From Acidobacteriota bacterium (GTDB taxonomy: Bacteria; Acidobacteriota; Terriglobia; Bryobacterales; Bryobacteraceae): 64,000 nt of DNA. How positions within the stretch are numbered: the first letter of the stretch is position 1; the number at the start of each line of letters is the position of its first letter. The translations under genes were made by a program, and so were the position numbers. The stretch covers positions 1 to 64,000 of the forward strand of contig VFZU01000012.1 of NCBI GenBank assembly GCA_016870995.1, read 5' to 3'. The notes under the pieces were generated by a model, which saw only the letters and a program-made list of their open reading frames with translations, was not told where the DNA came from and did not search any database. Positions 47,282-54,384 of the stretch are shown in pieces.

Positions 47282-47668
47282 TTTCGCCTCGAGTGTGCGT
47301 GTGGTCGGCGGCAGGCAGATCTGGTCGCTACAGGATTGGTAGCGGACCTCAATGTGGATTGTGAGCGGATCCGGCCCGAGCTTGCGACGGAGGCGATAGG
47401 GGATTGCGATCTCGGTCTCGCCGGTGAGTGTGTCGCCGGTTTGGGTAGCGACCGGTTTGCCGAGCTTGACCCAGGCCGCTTCAAGCACTCGAATCTGGAG
47501 AGGGATGGGGCCAGGGGTGGATTTGGTTGGGGAGAAGAGCTTGTAGTCCTGGGCGATGCTGGCGTGGAGCTTGAAGTGTGTTGGCTCGACGCGGAGGGAC
47601 CAGGCGATGGGATTCAGGTTGGGGGCGAAGGCGTAAAGTGTGGCCGCGAATATGAGGCTGAGACGCAT
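47255..47668 (-). CDS. Stand-alone DsbD-alpha-like periplasmic domain (copy B)
   Basis: A 137-aa exported protein with the beta-sandwich pattern of the N-terminal domain of DsbD (thiol-disulfide interchange). The signature YQSCSDQICLPP has two Cys four residues apart, aligning with the redox pair of DsbD-alpha. It opens LIFAATLYAFAPNLNPIAW. The DsbD membrane and thioredoxin domains are missing, so it must get electrons from another protein; its DUF1223 neighbour (5 bases upstream) is a thioredoxin-fold candidate. It is the paralogue of 48390-48788. It overlaps the D-hydroxyacid dehydrogenase gene at its 3' end. Confidence 0.85.
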   Translation of the reverse strand: MRLSLIFAATLYAFAPNLNPIAWSLRVEPTHFKLHASIAQDYKLFSPTKSTPGPIPLQIRVLEAAWVKLGKPVATQTGDTLTGETEIAIPYRLRRKLGPDPLTIHIEVRYQSCSDQICLPPTTRTLEAKLLPANPVL

Positions 47669-47672
47669 GAGC

Positions 47673-48383
47673 TTAGAGCTTGGATTGGGCTACGGCGAGG
47701 ATGCGGCCGGTCTTGCTGTCCTGGACAAAGGCGACGACACGGAAGTTGTCGACAATCGGAGGCATGGGGAGATCGACTGTAGTGTCAAAGCGTAGGCCCT
47801 CGGCGGTTCCGATCGTGTGAAGGGCACGGACGACGGCAGTGTGTTTGAGCGTCTTGCCTGCGTTTTCACCCTTGGAGACTTTTGTCTCAGCCAGGTTCTC
47901 GGCAATCGCGACCAGCACTGTCGCACCGGACAGGCCGAAGAAAGAAACGTTGGTTTTGATCTTGCCGTTGATACGATTCGCAGTGATTTCCATCTGGGGC
48001 TTGGGTTGCTTGAGGGCTTCGAGGATCAGGCGTTTGGCCTCAGGGCCATTGCCGCCCGTGCATTCGTATTGGCCATCGATGATCAGTTGCGGAGTGTAGA
48101 CTCCTTCGATCTTGAGCAGCTTGGCGTAGCCGAGCTGACGATTCGTAAGGGCAGTGGAGGCGAAGCGGTCTCTTGAGGAAGTATCCCAGTAAGTAACGTG
48201 TTCTGAGAGCACGATCAGGTTCGCAGTGGGTATGGGTTGGATTTGATCGATGGCAGTGATGAGTTCGTCAGCGGGAGGACACGCGCCGCAGCCCTCGGCG
48301 GTGAAGAGTTCAACGAGGATGGGCGTGCGTGGCTGTGCCTGTGAGCAAAGGCACAGGCCAAGCATAAGGAGGAGAAACTTCAT
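47673..48383 (-). CDS. DUF1223 thioredoxin-like exported protein (copy B)
   Basis: A 236-aa protein with signal peptide (MKFLLLMLGLCLCSQAQ) and redox motif CxxC in LFTAEGCGACPPADELI. The next segments (LSEHVTYWDTSSRDRFAS, GVYTPQLIIDGQYECTGGNG) are those of DUF1223, a thioredoxin-fold family. It ends AVAQSKL and stops at TAA, five bases before the next ATG. Sequence, length and order match copy A (48743-49498), showing tandem duplication. Likely role: periplasmic thiol-disulfide exchange with the adjacent DsbD-alpha-like protein (inference). Confidence 0.88.
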   Translation of the reverse strand: MKFLLLMLGLCLCSQAQPRTPILVELFTAEGCGACPPADELITAIDQIQPIPTANLIVLSEHVTYWDTSSRDRFASTALTNRQLGYAKLLKIEGVYTPQLIIDGQYECTGGNGPEAKRLILEALKQPKPQMEITANRINGKIKTNVSFFGLSGATVLVAIAENLAETKVSKGENAGKTLKHTAVVRALHTIGTAEGLRFDTTVDLPMPPIVDNFRVVAFVQDSKTGRILAVAQSKL

Positions 48384-48389
48384 CTCCTC

Positions 48390-48788
48390 CTAGTGTGACG
48401 CAGAGTGAAGCGTCACTTCGAGCTCGCGGCGGGTCGGCGGCAGGCAGATCTGGTCGCTGCAGGATTGGTAGCGGAGATCGACATGAAGCTGCAATCCTTC
48501 AGCAGGAATGGGCTTGATCAGCTTCAGGGGGATTGTGAAGTCGACCTCACCAGACAATTGATGCGCGGGATTCGGTTGTGTGGGATGAATGGCCGGAACG
48601 TAATTGGTTTCGCGGAACTTGATTTCGAGCGGGATTGGGCCGCCTTTGGGTTTGGTGAGTGAGTAGAGTTTGTAATGCTCTGAAATGCTGGCATGAAGCA
48701 CGAGCTGCTTGGGCGTGCCGGTGAGCGTCCACTGGACCGGGTTTAGATTGGGGGCGAAGTAAGCGAGCAGGAGCAGTGAATAGAACAT
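48390..48788 (-). CDS. Stand-alone DsbD-alpha-like periplasmic domain (copy A)
   Basis: A 132-aa exported protein with the same pattern as copy B: FAPNLNPVQW opening after a short signal (MFYSLLLLAY), beta-sandwich strands, and YQSCSDQICLPP with its Cys pair near the end. The conserved pair is exact in both copies; the middle region differs (KFRETNYVPAIHPTQPNP here). Its start lies inside the end of the upstream DUF1223 gene (46-base overlap) because that gene has lost its stop. It is followed 6 bases later by the copy-B DUF1223 gene. Confidence 0.85.
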   Translation of the reverse strand: MFYSLLLLAYFAPNLNPVQWTLTGTPKQLVLHASISEHYKLYSLTKPKGGPIPLEIKFRETNYVPAIHPTQPNPAHQLSGEVDFTIPLKLIKPIPAEGLQLHVDLRYQSCSDQICLPPTRRELEVTLHSASH

Positions 48789-49498
48789 GAGAGTTTCTCC
48801 TGGGCGACGCCGAGCACGCGGCCCGTGGCCTTGTCCTGAATGAAAGCAACGACGCGAAGGCCGTTGAGATTTTTCGGCAGGGTGAGTTCGAGCTCTTTCT
48901 CGAAGTTATTGGTGATGTCCCCGATGGCTTGCAGAGAGCGGACGACGGCGATGTGTTTGAGATGACGGCCGGCGTTTTCCCCGCGCGTCACATTGGACTG
49001 TGCCTGGCTCTCAGCCAGAGCAAGAAAGACGGTGGCGCCTTTGGAGCTAAGACCATCGACATGAACGCTGGCCTTGAGGGTGTTGCCGTCTGATCGGGCC
49101 TTGAGCGTGACGGGATGCTTTTGGCTCATGAGCGCTTTTTGAATGGCGGATTTGGCGTCGCCGCCGTGGCTGCCGACAAACTCACTTTGGCCATCGACGA
49201 CGAGTTGGGGCGTGTAGACGCCGGACAGGCCGAAGTACTTCGCATAGGCCCACTGGCGTTTGGTGAAGGCCGGGGAGGAAAAGCGGTCTTTCCAGGAGCC
49301 ATCCCAATAGTCGACATGCTCGCCAAGAACGATGAGGTCGGCGCCGGAGACGGGTTGTTGGTCGAGGGACTCGAGGAGTCTGTCAGCAGGTGGGCAAGAT
49401 GAGCAGCCCTCGGAAGTGAAGAGTTCGAGGAGGATGGGAGACCTGGTTTGCGCGGTGGCGGCGATGGTTGCGGCGAGGAGTAAAGTTTGGAGTTTCAT
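48743..49498 (-). CDS. DUF1223 thioredoxin-like exported protein (copy A), extended C-terminus
   Basis: A 251-aa exported protein: signal MKLQTLLLAATIAATAQ, CxxC in LFTSEGCSSCPPADRLLESL, then LGEHVDYWDGSWKDRFSS and GVYTPQLVVDGQSEFVGSHGGDA. Copy B ends AVAQSKL-stop; here the reading frame runs through GVAQEKL into SCSIHCSCSLTSPPI, 15 extra residues. Compared with copy B (CTCTAAGCTCATG), the sequence CTCTCATG lacks five bases between two CTC repeats, which removed the TAA. The start at 49498 has no Shine-Dalgarno; the frame to 49525 (TTG) is an alternative. Confidence 0.85.
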   Translation of the reverse strand: MKLQTLLLAATIAATAQTRSPILLELFTSEGCSSCPPADRLLESLDQQPVSGADLIVLGEHVDYWDGSWKDRFSSPAFTKRQWAYAKYFGLSGVYTPQLVVDGQSEFVGSHGGDAKSAIQKALMSQKHPVTLKARSDGNTLKASVHVDGLSSKGATVFLALAESQAQSNVTRGENAGRHLKHIAVVRSLQAIGDITNNFEKELELTLPKNLNGLRVVAFIQDKATGRVLGVAQEKLSCSIHCSCSLTSPPI

Positions 49499-49555
49499 AC
49501 GCGTCAGGTTACGATTCGCCGCCAAGGTACGAAAAGTTACGCTGGGTGATCGAGG

Positions 49556-51349
49556 TCAGATCGACTTTGGGCCAAGGCTACGGTAAGCGGCCCGGGCAAG
49601 CTCTCGCATTGTGCCCTCGGTATCGGGAATGCCCGGGATGCGAGTGCGCATGGCCGCGCGGTCGTCTTTGGTGAGGACCTTGTCTGGTGTGGCGCGGTAG
49701 CCAAGGTTCAAGCCGCGGGCTCCTAACCACTGGAAGGCGGCAAAGTCGGGGTCGTCAAAGGGGAGATCTTCAAAAAACGTGATGACACCTTTGCGTTCGA
49801 CCAAGAGCTTCTGTAGAAGAGGCACAGGGATCGCACGGAGCTGTTTACGTTTCGTGATCGCAAGGTGAGCCGCGATGCCGGATGCCTCGCCCAAGGCCAT
49901 GAAGACGGGCTCCATGCGGAGGGCGTTGTAAGCCACGTGGCTTGCGGAGCAGGCGACGGGAACGAGCAGGCCATCGATCTTCTTTGGGACCAGGATGCCG
50001 TAGGGCACCTGGAACGGTTCATGAAGGACGAAGAAGTAGCCTTCGCGCACGCCGGGATGGGCGGGGTCGTATTTGTGGTGGCCGTGCGGGTCAAAGGCCC
50101 ATTCGATGACGGCGATCGAGTCGTTGCGTAAAGCGGTTCGGCCAAGTTTCGGATCGACGTTGGCGTCGAGCTCTGTGAGTGTCACCTCGCCGACAATGCG
50201 ACGACCTTGCCGGACATAGACCTGGCGCGGCATGTGATTGTTGGTGGGCCACTCGTCGCGGTGCCAGCCCCACTGTTGGGCATCTTTGCGGATGGACTCG
50301 GGAACTTCGGGGTCGTTCTGGAGGAACCAAATGAGACCGACGTTGTGCGTGAGTATGCGCTGGTAAGGCTTGCGGCGCTGGGCCTGGGTGGCAGTGGGCC
50401 AGGACCAATTGTCTTCGGTGAGATCCAGCGATTCGCTGGGCGCGCCCGTATCCGGGTGCGGGTGGTCGCTGTTGAGCTCAAAGCGCCCGTTGGGCATTGC
50501 GTACACCTGGATCACGTCGCGAAAGCGCTTGACGCGTCCGGCGCGGATGTCCTCGATCGTGGCCTGATAGTCGGCTCGATTCATGCCTTCGGGCCTGGCG
50601 ATCGGGATGCGCTTTTCCGGGACGTTGGTGACGTGAAACCGGAAGCAGTAGCCTTGGACGGCCTGGTCGCCTTCTCCCGTAGAGCCGGGCAGGAGTTGAT
50701 TCTCGCGGAATTTCACGTAGACGCGACCGGCGTGGGGTTCGTTGAATTCTGATCGACCTTCGCGGCCCGTGCGGAACGGGGCCCCGGCCAGGGCGGCGAG
50801 GTCGCCTTCATAAGTGGCGTCCACGAAGACTTTTGCGCGGACTTCAATTCGCGCGGTGGTCTTGAGATCTTCGAGCAGGATGGCAGTTAACTGGTTGCTG
50901 CGAACGGTTGCCTTCTTGAGGTCGTGGCTGAGCAGCAGGCGGACGCGGCCGCCGGTGGAGCCGATCAGATCGTGGAAGATCTTCTCAGCCACGCTGGCTT
51001 CATACCAATAGCCGTCGCGGCAGAGCTTTACGTTTGGTTGATTCGGGTTGCCGAGGTCTTGCCGGCGATAGTGATCGAGGACGCGCCGGGTGAATTCATA
51101 GAACAGTCCACCGACGGCCTAGCGCTTGCCGATGTCGGCGTTGGTGAGCCCGTTTGAGACAATGCCGCCGATGTGGTCTTCATACTCGCAAAGAATGACG
51201 GAGTGGCCCAGTCGACCGGCTGCAACGGCTGCAGCGATACCTCCGGGTGTTGCACCGTAGATGCAAACCTCACAGGTTTGCGGGGCTGCATTGAGGAGGC
51301 TTGGGAATGCTGCCAGAGCGGAGCGCTGAAGGAGTTCTCTGCGATTCAT
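49556..51349 (-). pseudogene. Tat-exported FAD-dependent oxidoreductase interrupted by an in-frame TAG
   Basis: The first part (51349-51119) is a twin-arginine signal (NRRELLQRSALAAF) and FAD-binding domain (VCIYGATPGGIAAAVAAGRLGHSV, IGGIVSNGLTNADIGKR). TAG at 51121-51119 interrupts it. The same frame continues AVGGLFYEFTRRVLDHY, KLCRDGYWYEASVAEKIF, and on to the end (ARAAYRSLGPKSI, 49556), with typical internal segments FVDATYEGDLAALAGAPF and PVACSASHVAYNALRMEPVFMALGEA. Relatives have Gln after GKR in this motif, so CAG to TAG is likely. A restart at 50992 would lack the FAD motif. Substrate unknown; relatives are secreted FAD-dependent oxidoreductases of carbohydrate-degrading bacteria. Confidence 0.82.
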
Positions 51350-51369
51350 CACTTGAGAGCATATCAGCT

Positions 51370-52149
51370 TTAGCGATCCTGGACACAGCGCCAGCCGATG
51401 TAGCCGCGGCGGTCTTTGTGGGTGGTCTTAACAACCCAGCCGTTGTAGCTAACGAAGGTGGGGTTGCCAGCGGTCCACATGTAGATGATTTGGGAGTGCT
51501 TGTTCCAGAGCGGCGCGTCCTTGGTGGTTTGGCTGGGGAACACTTTGTGATGCGGGAGTGCCGCCTTCATCTCTTCAACGGTGGGCAGGCGCCAGGGGGC
51601 GGCGCAGGCGTTGTGAGCCTCTTGCCAGGAGCCGCCGATTTTCTGCGGTTAGCCTGGGCCGGCAGGCGCCCAGAGCAGGTTGTTGATAACGACAGGGCCG
51701 GTGGTGCTGAGTGGAATACGAGTGAAGGCAAGGTAGGCGGGGCCGATGCCGTAGCCGATGGCGGTGAGCACGGGGAGGATCAGGGCGGCGCGGGTAACCC
51801 AGAGATGCGGCTTGGGCCGCGACCAGAAGTAGGCGGCAGCGAGGCCCAGCAACGGAGGCCAGAGCCACCAAGCACCTTGCCTGCGCCAGCCAAAGAGGTA
51901 GAGAACGCCGGAGGCGAGAGCGACGTGAAGCAACGCACCAAGGCGGGGCCATCTGAGGCTGAGCAGCGCGAGTGCCCAGAAGCCCAGCATGGGGACGAAG
52001 TATTGGCCGAGGGCGAGCAGGAGATTGTGCCAGAGGCTTTCGAAATACCAGCCCTCGTGGAAGTTCTCGACTGCGCCCCAGAAGCCCCAGAAACAAGCGA
52101 GGGCCGTGCTGACGAAGATGGCGAGGTACCCAACGATGAGCTTAGGCAT
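51370..52149 (-). pseudogene. Membrane protein with C-terminal WRLPT-type module, split by in-frame TAA
   Basis: Residues 1-167 (from the ATG at 52149, which overlaps the TrmH stop) form about five membrane helices (LIVGYLAIFVSTALACFWGFW, ALGQYFVPMLGFWALALLSL). The frame reads WAPAGPG then TAA (51651-51649), and continues in register for 92 codons: PQKIGGSWQEAHNACAAPWRLPTVEE, DAPLWNKHSQIIYMWTAG and YIGWRCVQDR. Together these match a module often found after membrane segments (LWAPxGPG...W.EA...WRLPTVEE...PLW..HS..IY.WTA) whose family name I do not recall. So one gene appears cut just after the fourth conserved Gly-Pro-Gly. The function is unknown. Confidence 0.65.
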
Positions 52150-52663
52150 GGCGGTACTTGCGCAGGAGTTCGTAAAGCACGATGGCGGCAGCGTTTGAGA
52201 CGTTGAGGCTGTGCTTGAGGCCGAGCATGGGAAGTCGAACAAAGGTGTCGCAGCGATTGAGGAGTTCGTCGCCGATGCCGTCGACTTCGTGGCCAAACAA
52301 GAGAAGCACGGGCCAGCGGGGTTGCCAATCGTAGAGGTCAACGGCGGTGACTGCAGTTTCGATCGCGGCGATTTCGTAGCCGCGAGAGCGTAAAGTGTCG
52401 ACGGTTTCGACGGCGCTTGAGGAGGGATGCCAGACGACGGAGTCTTCGGCGCCGAGGGCGGTCTTGGTGATGGCGCTCTTGGGTGGGCGGGCGGTGATGC
52501 CGCTCAGATATAGTGCTTCGGCGCCAGCGCCGTCGGCGGTGCGGAAGAAGCTGCCGACGTTGTACATGCTGCGAATGTTGTCGAGCAAGAGGGACACCGG
52601 GAGCTTTTGGATGTGGTCGTATTGACGGGCGGCGTGAGTGACGCGGAAGGGGACGCGTTCCAT
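52142..52663 (-). CDS. SpoU/TrmH-family RNA 2'-O-methyltransferase
   Basis: A 173-aa SPOUT-fold enzyme: SLLLDNIRSMYNVGSFFRTADGAGAEALYLSGIT (motif 1), VLLLFGHEVDGIGDELL (motif 2) and LPMLGLKHSLNVSNAAAIVLYELLR (motif 3 with Ser-Leu-Asn-Val-Ser). It lacks an N-terminal RNA-binding extension and is close to small TrmH-like proteins acting on tRNA or rRNA. The ATG at 52663 is 4 bases after the site-2 protease stop; the frame to 52816 overlaps that gene. Downstream, the membrane-protein gene starts inside its last codons. Confidence 0.9.
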   Translation of the reverse strand: MERVPFRVTHAARQYDHIQKLPVSLLLDNIRSMYNVGSFFRTADGAGAEALYLSGITARPPKSAITKTALGAEDSVVWHPSSSAVETVDTLRSRGYEIAAIETAVTAVDLYDWQPRWPVLLLFGHEVDGIGDELLNRCDTFVRLPMLGLKHSLNVSNAAAIVLYELLRKYRHA

Positions 52664-52667
52664 GCGA

Positions 52668-53693
52668 TTAACCGCCGTTGAGGAGGTTGCGGTCCCAGTG
52701 GGCCGTCCAGTTGCTGAGGAATCCGAAGGCGACGAGCAAGCCGACAAACTGCCAGAAAATGCCCTGGTCGTTTTGCTCGGGGACATCCTTGGTGAACATG
52801 CGATAGGTTGCGCCAAGTGCGATGAGGAAGAACATCGTCTCGCTGGTGAAGTACCACAGGAGAAGCATTGTCGCGAGAATCATGCCGCGGCGTAATTTGT
52901 CGAGGACTTTGTAGGCGTGGCTGCCGTCGAGGCCAAAGACCGGAACGAGGTTGAAGAGGTTGATGATCGCTCCCGTGTGGGCGACGGCGGACATCCAGCG
53001 TTGGCCGAAGTATTGCGAGGCTGCCTCGAAAAGAAGGCAGGCGCCGAGGCCCCACCAGGGGCCACCGAGACCGATGCGGGCGTCGTCGCCGGCGGTGGCG
53101 ATGGGGGCCTGGCTGCGGACAAAGGCCCCAAAGCCGGGGATGAACATTGGTGCGCTGGCCGGGACGCCGAAGCGGCGGAAGGCCCACATGTGGCCCATTT
53201 CGTGAAGGTAGATGCTGAGGATCAAGCCGACGGCGTAGCGCCAGCCGTAGAGAGCCCAGTAGACGCCAGCCGAGGCGAACATCGAGAACAGAGTTGGAAG
53301 TTTGGTGAGGCCGAGCAGAAGGAACTTGCCTTTGGTGAGCAGGAGAATTGCGAAGGCCTTGAACTTCCAGATCAGTGCGCCGACAACGCCGAGGCTGGTG
53401 ATGAGCTTGCGCCAGGGTTGCTCGTCCGCCTTGGGATGATCCTTCGGTGGGGGTAGTGCGGCCAGGCGGGCAGTGACGGAATCGTATTGCGATGTGCCTA
53501 GAGGAAGGAGCTGCAGCATTTGTTGCAGGATGGCGCGAGTCTCGTCGGTGTTGCCGACGGCTTCCGTGGAGCGGGCGCGGTCGGCGAGTTGCTGGAGTTC
53601 ACTCGCGAAGACGAGGCGGTGGCAGGCTGGGCAAGCAAGTGCGCCAGGTGTGAGTTTTTCGCCGCATTGGTGGCAGAAGGTGGGTGCGTCCAT
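52668..53693 (-). CDS. Site-2 protease family protein with N-terminal zinc ribbon
   Basis: A 341-aa membrane metalloprotease. Residues 7-24 form a zinc ribbon (CHQC...CPAC); residues 30-80 have a helical region; the peptidase core has the active site HEMGH (164-168) and the NLVPVFGLDG motif with Asp256, the S2P/FtsH-independent intramembrane protease pair. About six membrane segments are visible. The N-terminal zinc ribbon on the cytosolic side is unusual for S2P. The upstream gene in the same operon also has a zinc ribbon. Substrate unknown; possibly an anti-sigma factor or a lipoprotein. Confidence 0.88.
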   Translation of the reverse strand: MDAPTFCHQCGEKLTPGALACPACHRLVFASELQQLADRARSTEAVGNTDETRAILQQMLQLLPLGTSQYDSVTARLAALPPPKDHPKADEQPWRKLITSLGVVGALIWKFKAFAILLLTKGKFLLLGLTKLPTLFSMFASAGVYWALYGWRYAVGLILSIYLHEMGHMWAFRRFGVPASAPMFIPGFGAFVRSQAPIATAGDDARIGLGGPWWGLGACLLFEAASQYFGQRWMSAVAHTGAIINLFNLVPVFGLDGSHAYKVLDKLRRGMILATMLLLWYFTSETMFFLIALGATYRMFTKDVPEQNDQGIFWQFVGLLVAFGFLSNWTAHWDRNLLNGG

Positions 53694-53696
53694 GGG

Positions 53697-54329
53697 TTAG
53701 TTCGAAGGATTGACAGGGACGGAATAGGGGCCAGCGAGGGAGACGTTGATGGCGCGAGTCTGTTGCCAGGCTTGTTGGAGGCCGAAGAAGAGGATCACAA
53801 GGCCGATGATGCCCTGGAAGCCTTCTTGTATGTCGAAGAAGGGTCTACCCATGGAGACGATGAACAGGTGAACGTAGCCGAAGACAGTCGGGATGGATTT
53901 GCCCGACTGAGAGGCGACGTAAAGGATTTGAAAGAAGAGCGTGCCGCTGATCGAGATGTAGGTTGCGGCGACGGCAATGTATTGGGCAGTGCGGCCGCCG
54001 ACGCCTGCCGTGGCGATGCGGGTAGCCTTGCCGATGAGCCAGCCGACAGCGATGGCGATGAGGGCGAGGTCGTACCTGGTGATGATGAGGATCGCAGCGT
54101 AGGCGATGGAACACCCAATGGCTGCACCCGCAGCGCAGAGAGCTGTTTTGCTGAGTAGCTGAGAGGACGGGGCTTGCTGTATGTCGGCCATCAACTGAGC
54201 GCAGACGGGGCAGACGGTCTGTCCGTTGGCGTGCCAGTACTCGTCGCTTATGCCTTTGCCGCAGTTGGCGCAGGGGCCGGCTGCGGCTGGGCCAGAATAC
54301 TCGGCCTGATTGAACTGCAAATCGTCCAT
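53697..54329 (-). CDS. Zinc-ribbon membrane protein of unknown function
   Basis: A 210-aa protein with an N-terminal zinc ribbon (C20xxC23...C40xxC43, in GPCANCGKGISDEYWHANGQTVCPVC) and four or five membrane helices (TALCAAGAAIGCSIAYAAILI, LALIAIAVGWLIGKATRIAT, IAVAATYISISGTLFFQIL, GFQGIIGLVILFFGLQQAWQQ). It begins the operon with S2P, TrmH and the split membrane protein (3 bases to S2P). I do not recognise a named family; the architecture resembles other zinc-ribbon membrane proteins of Acidobacteria. Confidence 0.75.
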   Translation of the reverse strand: MDDLQFNQAEYSGPAAAGPCANCGKGISDEYWHANGQTVCPVCAQLMADIQQAPSSQLLSKTALCAAGAAIGCSIAYAAILIITRYDLALIAIAVGWLIGKATRIATAGVGGRTAQYIAVAATYISISGTLFFQILYVASQSGKSIPTVFGYVHLFIVSMGRPFFDIQEGFQGIIGLVILFFGLQQAWQQTRAINVSLAGPYSVPVNPSN

Positions 54330-54384
54330 GAAACTTTAGGCTAGCAGTGATCCGGGGGTAAGCAAGCGCTTTGCCCCCGGTCCA

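Larger units (their letters stand above)
47255..49498 (-). repeat. Tandem duplication of the DUF1223 + DsbD-alpha cassette
   Basis: Two consecutive units, each a DUF1223 gene followed by a DsbD-alpha-like gene (A: 49498-48390; B: 48383-47255), same order, strand and domain motifs. The paralogues keep the redox motifs but have diverged elsewhere, so the duplication is old, whereas the 5-base deletion at the A junction is a separate event. Confidence 0.85.
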
